Shown piece after piece: positions 52,683 through 59,941 of a stretch of DNA of 64,000 bases (position 1 is its first letter; every line of letters begins with the position of its first letter). The DNA lies in NCBI GenBank assembly GCA_963696405.1, contig CAVOJY010000006.1, positions 682,001-746,000 of the forward strand, in the 5' to 3' direction. The translations under genes and the position numbers were made by a program. The notes under the pieces are model-generated. The model worked only from the letters and a program-made list of their open reading frames with translations, had not been told where the DNA came from and ran no database searches. Source of the DNA: CAVOJY01 sp963696405. Its GTDB lineage: Bacteria > Chloroflexota > Limnocylindria > Limnocylindrales > CSP1-4.

Positions 52683-53716
52683 CACCCTCTTCCGCGGCCA
52701 TCCCTGCCGCGGGCATCCCCGCTGACGTCGAGCGCGCACCCGCCGATGACGCCGTCCCGCGGTTCCGGGCCTGGGCGTGGCGGGATGGGCGCGTCGAAAC
52801 CCTGCCGGACGTCGATGCCGTCGGTGTGGCGGCCGCTGATCCCGGCGTCTACCTGTGGGTTGACGTTCCCCACGATGACCCCGTCCTCCTCGCCGAGCTC
52901 TCCGCCCACCTCGGTCTGCACGAGCTGGTCGTGGAAGACATCGTCGAACAGAACCAGCGGGCGAAGTTCGAGCTCACGGACAACGTCCTCCATCTCGTCA
53001 TGTTTGCCCTCTCCTACGACGGAGGGCTCGAGAGCACGGAGATCGATTACGTGCTCGGTGAGCGGTTCCTCCTCAGCGCGCACGCGCCGACCTGGGACGC
53101 ACAGGGCGGCCATCACTTCAGGGGCGGCGTCGATCCGTTCCTGGCCGGCGGGCCGGACTACGTGCTGTGGGCGATCGTCGACGAGCTCGTGGACGGCTAC
53201 TTCCCGGTCTTCGACCGGCTCGGGGACAAGCTCGACGACATCCAGGACGAGGTCGTGAGGAAGCCGTCCCGCGGGATCGTGGAGGACCTCTTCGCCATCA
53301 AGCGCGACCTGCTGGCAATCCGCCACGCCATCAACCCGCAGCGCGAGATCTTCAACCAGCTGACGAACCGGGAGCTCACGCTCGTGCGGCCCGAGCGGAT
53401 CATCTACTTCCGGGACGTCTACGATCACCTCATCCGGCTCACCGACGAGCTGGACAGCCTCCGCGACATGGTCGGGACGACGCTCGACGCGTACCTCACG
53501 ACGATCAACAACGACCTGTCCGAGGTCATGAAGCGGCTGACGGCGGTCACGGTTATCCTCGCGGGGGTCGCCGCCATCAGCGGGCTCTTCGGGATGAGCG
53601 AGGCCGGGTCGGCGTTCGAGGGGGCGCAGCACTTCGGGTTCTGGATCGTGATCGGCGTGGCAGTCGCGCTCGCCGCGATCGCCCTCGCGTACTTCCGGCG
53701 GATCGGCTGGCTGTAG
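52679..53716 (+). CDS. CorA-family Mg2+/Co2+ channel with GMS in place of GMN
   Basis: 345 residues from a GTG that overlaps the MFS stop (GTGA). The N-terminal cytoplasmic domain (about 1-280) contains YLWVDVPHDDPVLLAELSAH and ELVVEDIVEQNQRAKFEL, and the long helix ends with NNDLSEVMKRLTAVTVILAG. Two C-terminal membrane helices follow. The selectivity loop reads GLFGMSEAG (305-GMS-307), whereas nearly all CorA proteins have GMN. The substitution could alter ion selectivity or abolish transport. Cotranslation with the MFS gene suggests shared expression. Confidence 0.85.
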   Translation: MTPSSAAIPAAGIPADVERAPADDAVPRFRAWAWRDGRVETLPDVDAVGVAAADPGVYLWVDVPHDDPVLLAELSAHLGLHELVVEDIVEQNQRAKFELTDNVLHLVMFALSYDGGLESTEIDYVLGERFLLSAHAPTWDAQGGHHFRGGVDPFLAGGPDYVLWAIVDELVDGYFPVFDRLGDKLDDIQDEVVRKPSRGIVEDLFAIKRDLLAIRHAINPQREIFNQLTNRELTLVRPERIIYFRDVYDHLIRLTDELDSLRDMVGTTLDAYLTTINNDLSEVMKRLTAVTVILAGVAAISGLFGMSEAGSAFEGAQHFGFWIVIGVAVALAAIALAYFRRIGWL

Positions 53717-53725
53717 GCGGGCGGG

Positions 53726-53754
53726 ATCGGGCCCAATCGGTGATCGGGCCCGAT
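53726..53754. terminator. Bidirectional hairpin between corA and sortase-like gene
   Basis: ATCGGGCCC (53726-53734) pairs with GGGCCCGAT (53746-53754) around an 11-nt loop, giving a 9-bp stem, followed by TTTC. It sits between convergent stops at 53716 and 53773, which is the right place for a terminator for both genes. Confidence 0.6.
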
Positions 53755-53772
53755 TTCAGGAACGGGCCCCGG

Positions 53773-54540
53773 TCAGGAGCACTTCCGCGGCTTCGGCGTC
53801 GGGTTCGCCTCGGCGGGATCGGCGTCCTGCACGAGCACAGGCTTGGCCACCACCTGGAGCTTCGTGCCCTCGGCAAACGGCGTCTCGCTCGTCTGGAGGA
53901 TCAGCTGCTCCTCGCCTTCGGGGATCTCCGTGACCGACCAGTCCGTCCGCTCAACACCCCGCTTCACCAGGCTGATCTCGTACCGATACACCTTGTTCTC
54001 GCTGGTGTAGACGAGCACGGTGTACCCGAGCATCTTCTTCCCGTTGCTCAGTTTGGACCGCTCGAGCAGCGGGAGGAACATCCCCTCCCGGGCGTGCGCG
54101 TAGAGGTACGTCGTGCCGGGCTGTCCAGGCTGCTTGAAGCTCGGCAGGTAGAGGGCGACGTCGCAGGGTGGGAACGGCTCATTGCCCTCGATGATCGGCA
54201 GGTCGATCTTGAGGGCCGGCACGACGACACGCGTGGCCGTGCCGGCGGGGAACGGGGTGGGCGTCGGGGTGGGCGTCGGGGTCGCAGGGATCGGCGGTGA
54301 GAAGCCGGGGCTGCCGGTCGCGCCGGGCCGGGGGGTCGGCGTACCGGGCGCGGCCGACGGCGCCGTGGTGGGGGGCGGCGTGTCGATCCCGCCGGCGAAC
54401 GGAGGGGTTGGCCCGGCGCTGCCGGCCGGCGGGGCGTAGGCAAGGATGCCAGCGGCGAGCAGCGTCACACCGGCCGCCGTCAGCAGGGCCGGGACAACGC
54501 GGTGTTCGATGCGGCGAAGGCCGCGCGCGATATCGGGCAT
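53773..54540 (-). CDS. Sortase-like protein with Ser at the catalytic Cys position
   Basis: 255 residues. An N-terminal helix (about 15-36) anchors the protein, followed by a Pro/Thr-rich linker (40-100, TPTPTPTPF) and a sortase-like beta-barrel (102-245). The catalytic His is His149 in TTYLYAHAREGMF. The usual TLxTC motif reads LILQTSET, placing Ser218 where Cys is expected, and the Arg position holds Lys227 in GTKLQVVAK. Cys126 and Cys254 could form a disulfide. Without Cys it is unlikely to act as a normal transpeptidase. A TACGAT box lies 9 nt before the ATG. Confidence 0.72.
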   Translation of the reverse strand: MPDIARGLRRIEHRVVPALLTAAGVTLLAAGILAYAPPAGSAGPTPPFAGGIDTPPPTTAPSAAPGTPTPRPGATGSPGFSPPIPATPTPTPTPTPFPAGTATRVVVPALKIDLPIIEGNEPFPPCDVALYLPSFKQPGQPGTTYLYAHAREGMFLPLLERSKLSNGKKMLGYTVLVYTSENKVYRYEISLVKRGVERTDWSVTEIPEGEEQLILQTSETPFAEGTKLQVVAKPVLVQDADPAEANPTPKPRKCS

Positions 54541-54549
54541 CGGAGAGGG

Positions 54550-54555
54550 ATCGTA
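54550..54555 (-). promoter_or_regulatory. TACGAT -10 box, 9 nt before sortase-like start
   Basis: On the minus strand TACGAT is followed by CCCTCTCCG and ATG, with no ribosome site. It matches the spacing of the VanW promoter box. Confidence 0.4.
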
Positions 54556-54646
54556 GCACCAGGGCCCCCGCGCCCCGATGTGCCGGCGGGGGCGAGTGCC
54601 GCAGGCCCGCTGCGACACGCTGCGGCACCAAGGGCGGCCCGCATCG

Positions 54647-54652
54647 TACACT
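54647..54652 (+). promoter_or_regulatory. TACACT -10 box, 8 nt before TlpA-like start
   Basis: GTACACTCCGCGTCG precedes the ATG at 54661. TACACT lies 8 nt from the start codon, again without a ribosome site. Confidence 0.45.
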
Positions 54653-54660
54653 CCGCGTCG

Positions 54661-55434
54661 ATGCGCTCCACCGTCTCCGGCGTCGCCGTCGGCCTGCTGG
54701 TCGCGGCGATCCTCGTCGTTGTCGCTCTCACGGTCCTGCCCGATCTCGTGCCCGGTGCTGGACCGACCGCGGTGCCAACCCCCAGGGACATCTCGGGCGG
54801 CTCGCCGGGTCCCGGGGAATCGCCTGCACCCCCGTCGCCCGGCTCAACCACTGCCCCGAGCGCGAGCCCCGACCCGGGCGCGTCCTTCTCGCCGGCTCCG
54901 TCTTCCGCGCCGGACATCGGCCTCGCGGTGGGCCAGCAGGCACCCTCGCTCATCGTCGACAGGTTGGGTGGGGGGACGCTCGACCTCTCCACGTTCCGTG
55001 GGTCACCGGTCTGGGTCAACTTCATGGCGACCTGGTGCCCGTCATGCCGCGACGAGATCCCGCAGATGATGAAGTACCAGGCGCTACTCGGCGACCGCGG
55101 TCTCGTCGTCGTGCTCGTTGACGTTCGCGAGGACGCGGACACCGTCGAGCCCTTCGTGCAGTCGTTCGAGCTGGAATTGCCCGTGGGTCTCGACCTGGTG
55201 GGGCGGGCGCAGCGGGCCTGGGGGGCTTTCGCGCTGCCGATCCACTACTTCATCGACGCCGACGGCATCGTGCGCTCGGTCATGTACGGGGAGCCGAGCC
55301 CGCCGATGTTCGAGGAGGCCCTCACCAAGATCATTCCCGGCCTGAGCTTCGAGCCGTCGCCCTCGCCATCGCAGCCGGCGGGATCCGGGGAGCCGGGAGC
55401 GTCCGAGGAGCCCGCGGCCTCGGCCGCGCCGTGA
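54661..55434 (+). CDS. Membrane-anchored TlpA/ResA-like thioredoxin
   Basis: 257 residues. One N-terminal helix (about 8-28) leads to a low-complexity Pro/Ser/Gly linker (30-85) and a TlpA-like thioredoxin fold (88-225). The redox motif is WCPSC (Cys126, Cys129) in FMATWCPSCRDEIPQM, and the cis-Pro loop reads ALPIHYFIDADG. It acts outside the membrane on cysteines of exported proteins or cytochromes. The C-terminal tail is again Pro/Ser/Ala-rich. The following otsB start overlaps its stop (GTGA). Confidence 0.87.
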   Translation: MRSTVSGVAVGLLVAAILVVVALTVLPDLVPGAGPTAVPTPRDISGGSPGPGESPAPPSPGSTTAPSASPDPGASFSPAPSSAPDIGLAVGQQAPSLIVDRLGGGTLDLSTFRGSPVWVNFMATWCPSCRDEIPQMMKYQALLGDRGLVVVLVDVREDADTVEPFVQSFELELPVGLDLVGRAQRAWGAFALPIHYFIDADGIVRSVMYGEPSPPMFEEALTKIIPGLSFEPSPSPSQPAGSGEPGASEEPAASAAP

Positions 55435-56429
55435 CCCGGAGACGCGGAGCGTCGATCCCTCCGCGCGCGACCGGCCCGGTCGCCACCGCCCCACTCGACC
55501 GGCTGCCGTCGAGCGTCTCCGGCGCCGGCCGCCTGCATGGCTCGCCCGCCGACCACCCGGCGGTCGAAACCGCCCCCGTCTACGGCAGCCGCGACGCGCT
55601 CGCGCTCGTATGGCCCGACCTGGACCGCCGCCCCGTGCTCATCGCGACCGACTTCGATGGGACCGTGAGCCATATCGTCATGGATCCCTGGGGGGCGCAG
55701 ATCCTGCCGGCCGCCCGGCGGGCCCTGCGGCGACTCGCCGGCACGCCGGGGGTGACGGTGGCGGTCCTCTCCGGCCGGACCGCGAGGGACGCCGCATCCC
55801 GGGCGCGCATCGGGGGCGCGATCTACCTGGGCGACCACGGGCTCGAGCGGGGCGTGCTCGGGCGCGGCGCCCGGGCCGAATCGGTCGACGTGACGCTGGA
55901 CGCCGCGTACGCGCCCTACGCCGCGGATGCCGAGCGCGTCGCGGCCGCGGTCGCCGCCCGCATCGCCGAGCCGTGGCTGGTGGTCGAGCTGAAGGGCCCC
56001 ACGTTCACGTTCCACTTCCGGTCCGCCCCTGATATCGGGCGGGCGGGCGTGCGCATCGCAGAGGCCGTCGACGAGGCGGACCCGGGGCACCGGTTCGAGC
56101 GGTTTCGGGGCCGACGCGCGTTCGAACTCCGGCCGCCGGGCGCGACCGCAAAGGGTGACGCCATGCGCGAGCTCCTGGACGAGGTGAGGCCCGGCCTCGC
56201 ATTCGCGCTGGGGGACGACCGGAGCGACGCGCAGGCTTTCGCCGTCCTGCGGGAGGCGCGCGAAGCCGGGCGCGTCCGGGGCCTGGCCGTCGGGGTCCAT
56301 GCGCACGCCGAGCTTCAGCTCGAGGTCGCCGAGGGGTCGGACATCGTCCTCGCGTCGCCGAACGAAGCGGCCGCCTTCCTCTCCGTGCTGGCGAGGCGGC
56401 TGGCGGGGTCGGGGATGGGCCACACCTGA
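55431..56429 (+). CDS. otsB: Trehalose-6-phosphate phosphatase-like (HAD IIB)
   Basis: 332 residues with a GTG start overlapping the preceding stop. HAD motifs are the catalytic ATDFDGTVS (Asp74, Asp76), LSGR with Ser/Arg after the second strand, the HG region LGDHGLERG that is typical of trehalose phosphatases, and a motif IV ALGDDRSDAQAF. It removes phosphate from trehalose-6-P. No trehalose-phosphate synthase lies in the window, so partner genes are elsewhere. The N-terminal 50 residues are unconserved and could mark a shorter true start. Confidence 0.82.
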   Translation: MTRRRGASIPPRATGPVATAPLDRLPSSVSGAGRLHGSPADHPAVETAPVYGSRDALALVWPDLDRRPVLIATDFDGTVSHIVMDPWGAQILPAARRALRRLAGTPGVTVAVLSGRTARDAASRARIGGAIYLGDHGLERGVLGRGARAESVDVTLDAAYAPYAADAERVAAAVAARIAEPWLVVELKGPTFTFHFRSAPDIGRAGVRIAEAVDEADPGHRFERFRGRRAFELRPPGATAKGDAMRELLDEVRPGLAFALGDDRSDAQAFAVLREAREAGRVRGLAVGVHAHAELQLEVAEGSDIVLASPNEAAAFLSVLARRLAGSGMGHT

Positions 56430-56858
56430 GGCAGGCGTTGGCCGCCGGCCTCGGTCTCGGTCTCGACCCCGCTCCGTCGCAGGCTCCCGATTGAGCTCCC
56501 ACTCGGCCTCGGTCTCGGACTCGAGCTCCCTTTCGCGTTGGATCGGAGCCGGTCCCGGCCGGAAGATGCCGGATACCATTGGGGTGAGTGGTACGCAATC
56601 CGGGACGCGGCTGGTCGCGGCATCGAGACGCGGTTGGCAGGCCTTCGCTGCTGTGTCAGTGCGCCAGACGCGGCGTTCGTGCGTGCGGGCGGCCGCGCAA
56701 GGCGCCCGAATTCGGTAGGCCGGCAGCGCCAGAGCCTTCGGGCCACGTAGTACTCGCGGTGTTGGTGCCCGGCAGGCCACGGGCAACCGCACGCCTGTTA
56801 GGCCTTTCCGGGCCAGCGGGCGCGCGCCCAGCGAGCCGGGCACCAGCCAGGTTGGTGG
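56430..56858. other. 429-bp gap between otsB and nuoN
   Basis: No gene is recognised. The plus strand after otsB is C/T-rich (56447-56535) and contains the direct repeat described separately, which is compatible with Rho-dependent termination. The rest (about 56560-56858) has no ribosome site, RNA gene or clear promoter that I can support. Confidence 0.4.
56447..56518. repeat. 14-bp direct repeat in C/T-rich stretch
   Basis: GGCCTCGGTCTCGG occurs at 56447-56460 and again at 56505-56518, 58 bp apart. Related fragments (GAGCTCCC, CTCGAC/CTCGAG) surround both copies, suggesting a degenerate local duplication. Confidence 0.6.
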
Positions 56859-58346
56859 TTACAGGAGGGCTTTGGCCGCCGCTTCCACCGCCGCGGCGAT
56901 CTGGGTCGGGAAGAGCCCGATGGCGACCGTGAGGATCGCCGCCACGGCCAGGCCCGCCCGCATCGCGGCGCTCTTGGCGATCGGTGGCGCGCCCTCCGGC
57001 GGCTCCCGCATGTACATGTAGACGACGACGCGCAGGTAGTAGAAGGCTGCGATCGCCGCGTTCAGCACCGCGACAACGGCGAGGAAGTTGAGCCAGCCCC
57101 CGACCTGCACCGCGGCGAGGATCACGTACGCCTTGGCGAGGAAGCCGGCGAGCGGCGGGATGCCGGTCAGCGAGATGAGGAACAGCGTCATGAGGGCCCC
57201 TTCCACTGGGGCGCGCCGTCCGAGGCCGGCGAAGGTATCCAGCTCGCTCGTCACGCCGGGCCGCCGCTGGAGCGCGCCCACGACCGCGAACGCGCCGAGG
57301 TTCATGAACGTGTACGCCACCGCGTAGAAGAGAACGCTCTGGAGCGCCGCCGTCTCGGCCGCCGATCCCGCCGGGGCGGCCGCGTAGGCGGCCAGCCCGA
57401 CGAGGATGTACCCGGTGTGGGCGATCGAGCTGTAGGCCAGCATGCGCTTGACGTTCGATTCGGTCAGCGCCACCAGGTTCCCCAGCGTCATGGTGGCGAC
57501 GGCGAGCACGACCACGACCACCGCCCAGTCGGCCTTCACGGGCCCCAGGCCCTCCACGAAGAGCCGCAGGATGAGGGCAAACGCAGCGATCTTCGGCCCA
57601 ACCGAGAGGTAGCCGGTCACGGGGGTCGGAGAGCCCTGGTACGCGTCCGGCGTCCAGTAGTGGAACGGGACGGCGGCGATCTTGAAGGAGGCGCCGGTGA
57701 AGAGGAAGGCGAGTCCCATGGCGAGCCCGACCGAGAGCGGCGCGGTGCCAGCGGCGACCGTCGCCATGGCCTCCGACACCCCGGCTACCCGCGTCGTCCC
57801 GGTGAACGCCCACACGTACGCCAGTCCGAAGAGGAAGATCGCGCTCGAGAACGAGCCGAGAAGGAAGTACTTGATGGCGCCTTCGGTGGAGAGCCCGTCC
57901 CGCTTCGCGAAGCCGGCGAGCATGTAGCCGGGGAGCACGAGGAGCTCGAGGCCGAGGAACAGGACCAGCAGGTCGCGCGCAGCCGACAGGAGCATGGCGC
58001 CGCTGATGGCGAAGATGAGCGTGGCCGAGAACTCGGCCAGCGGCAGCCCACGCGGCAGGAGATAGTCGGGGGCGAAGAGGAGCGTGAGGAGCGCGATCGA
58101 GAGGAAGAGGACGTCGAGGACGGTGGTGAAGGGATCGACGACATAGGCGCCCCCGAACGCCTCCCGCGGACCGGGCTGGAGGCCCACGGCCACCGTCACG
58201 ACCATGCCGATGGCGATCCCGACGACGGCCACCGTCGCGGCCAGCCGGTCGCGCCCGGGGCGGATCATGTCGGCGACGATGACCGCGCCGGCAACGAGGA
58301 TCGTCCAGATGAAGGGCAGCGCCGTGACCAGGTCGTCGAGCGTCAC
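56859..58346 (-). CDS. nuoN: NADH-quinone oxidoreductase subunit N
   Basis: 495 residues of the proton-pumping Mrp-antiporter-like subunit, with about 14 membrane helices. Landmarks are LVLFLGLELLVLPGYML (conserved Glu), AIKYFLLGSFSSAIFLFG, ASFKIAAVPFHYWTPDAYQG with the pump Lys and His, and ESNVKRMLAYSSIAHTGY. GAGGAGGCCGAG precedes the GTG at 58346. It is the last gene of the operon in this direction. Confidence 0.94.
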   Translation of the reverse strand: MTLDDLVTALPFIWTILVAGAVIVADMIRPGRDRLAATVAVVGIAIGMVVTVAVGLQPGPREAFGGAYVVDPFTTVLDVLFLSIALLTLLFAPDYLLPRGLPLAEFSATLIFAISGAMLLSAARDLLVLFLGLELLVLPGYMLAGFAKRDGLSTEGAIKYFLLGSFSSAIFLFGLAYVWAFTGTTRVAGVSEAMATVAAGTAPLSVGLAMGLAFLFTGASFKIAAVPFHYWTPDAYQGSPTPVTGYLSVGPKIAAFALILRLFVEGLGPVKADWAVVVVVLAVATMTLGNLVALTESNVKRMLAYSSIAHTGYILVGLAAYAAAPAGSAAETAALQSVLFYAVAYTFMNLGAFAVVGALQRRPGVTSELDTFAGLGRRAPVEGALMTLFLISLTGIPPLAGFLAKAYVILAAVQVGGWLNFLAVVAVLNAAIAAFYYLRVVVYMYMREPPEGAPPIAKSAAMRAGLAVAAILTVAIGLFPTQIAAAVEAAAKALL

Positions 58347-58356
58347 CTCGGCCTCC

Positions 58357-59892
58357 TCACGGCGTGAGCCCGAGGAGCGACAGTAGGTTCACGGCGGTTC
58401 CCTGCGACGCCTGCGCCAGGAACTCGCGCACGGGCACCTGGATCAGGTCGAGCACCGGGCCTGGGAAGATGCCGATCGCGAGCACGAGCACCGCCAATGG
58501 GACGAGCGTCACGACCTCGAGCCGGGTCATGTCGGTGAGCCTGGCTCCAAGGTCGCGGAGGAAGTCCGAGAGCTCGCCGAAGATGACCTGCTGGTACATG
58601 AAGAGCAGGTAGGTCGCGCCGAGAACCATGACCGTGGCCGCGAGAACCGCGACGAGCGGCGCCACCGTGAACGTCCCGAGAAGCACGAGGAACTCGCCGA
58701 CGAACCCGGCAAGGCCCGGCAGCCCGGCGCTGGCGAGGGTGAAGAAGCCGAGGGAGGCGGCGTAGAGCGGTGCCCGGCCCGCGAGTCCGCCCATGTTGGC
58801 GAACTGGCGGTCGTGGGTGCGGTCGTACACGACCCCCACCAGGAGGAAGAGGGCGCCGGTGATGAGCCCGTGGTTCACCATCTGCAGGATCGCACCCTGC
58901 GCCCCCTGCGACTGGAAGATGAAGAGCCCGAGGGTGACGAACCCCATGTGGCTCACCGAGCTATACGCCACGAGCTTCTTGAAGTCGGGCTGAACCACGG
59001 CGACGATGGCGCCGTAGATGATCGCCACGATGGAGAGCGCGATGATCAGCGGCGCGAACGATTGTGCCGCCTCCGGGTAGAGCGGGATCGCGAAGCGAAT
59101 GAAGCCGTAGCCGCCCAGCTTGAGCAGGACCCCCGCGAGGATGACCGAGCCGGCCGTGGGGGCCTCCACGTGGGCATCGGGGAGCCACGTGTGAAACGGG
59201 AACATGGGGACTTTGATGGCGAACGCGAGGAAGAAGGCGATGAAGGCGAACGCCTGCAGCGTCCCCGCGAAGTCGTGGGCCTGGAGGTCGACCAGGCTGA
59301 AGCTCCACGTCCCGGTGGCCGCCTGGTAGGCGTACGCCGTCGCCAGGATGGCCACCAGCATCAGCAGCGAGCCGAAGAGCGTGTAGAGGACGAACTTGAT
59401 CGTCGCGTACACGCGGTTCGGGCCGCCCCAGACCCCGATGATGAGGTACATCGGGACGAGGACGACCTCCCAGAAGATGTAGAAGAGGAAGAGGTCGAGG
59501 GAGGCGAACACGCCGATCATCCCGACCTCGAGCACGAGGAAGCTGATCATGTATTCCTTCACCCGGTCGCGGATCGGGCGGAAGGAAGCGAGGATGCTGA
59601 CGGCGGTGAGGAGGGTCGTGAGCACGATGAGCAGCAGGCTGATGCCGTCGATGCCCACCTGGTAGTCGATCCCGAAGCCGGGGATCCAGGGAACGTCCTC
59701 GACGAACTGGTAGCCGACCCGGTTCGGGTCGAACCCGGCCACGAGGAGAAGCGAGAAGCCGAGCGAGGCGAGAGCGAACGCGAACGCCGTCCACCGGACC
59801 AGGTCGACCCGGGCGCGCGGGATGAAGACGATGGCGAGGGCGCCCACGAGCGGCGTGAAGATCGTGAGGCTGAGGAGGGGGAGCCCGCTCAT
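58357..59892 (-). CDS. nuoM: NADH-quinone oxidoreductase subunit M
   Basis: 511 residues with about 14 membrane helices. Landmarks are YQVGIDGISLLLIVLTTLLT, FYIFWEVVLVPMYLIIG (conserved Glu in helix 5), FAIKVPMFPFHTWLPDAHVE, DFKKLVAYSSVSHMGFVTLG and AGLPGLAGFVGEFLVL. It is one of three antiporter-like pump subunits. The start at 59892 is the conserved MSGLPLLSLTIFTP. It follows nuoL by 49 nt. Confidence 0.95.
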   Translation of the reverse strand: MSGLPLLSLTIFTPLVGALAIVFIPRARVDLVRWTAFAFALASLGFSLLLVAGFDPNRVGYQFVEDVPWIPGFGIDYQVGIDGISLLLIVLTTLLTAVSILASFRPIRDRVKEYMISFLVLEVGMIGVFASLDLFLFYIFWEVVLVPMYLIIGVWGGPNRVYATIKFVLYTLFGSLLMLVAILATAYAYQAATGTWSFSLVDLQAHDFAGTLQAFAFIAFFLAFAIKVPMFPFHTWLPDAHVEAPTAGSVILAGVLLKLGGYGFIRFAIPLYPEAAQSFAPLIIALSIVAIIYGAIVAVVQPDFKKLVAYSSVSHMGFVTLGLFIFQSQGAQGAILQMVNHGLITGALFLLVGVVYDRTHDRQFANMGGLAGRAPLYAASLGFFTLASAGLPGLAGFVGEFLVLLGTFTVAPLVAVLAATVMVLGATYLLFMYQQVIFGELSDFLRDLGARLTDMTRLEVVTLVPLAVLVLAIGIFPGPVLDLIQVPVREFLAQASQGTAVNLLSLLGLTP

Positions 59893-59941
59893 CGGGCTGG
59901 CACCGGCTGCATGCGCGCGACGGCCATCATCCCACCGCCCA

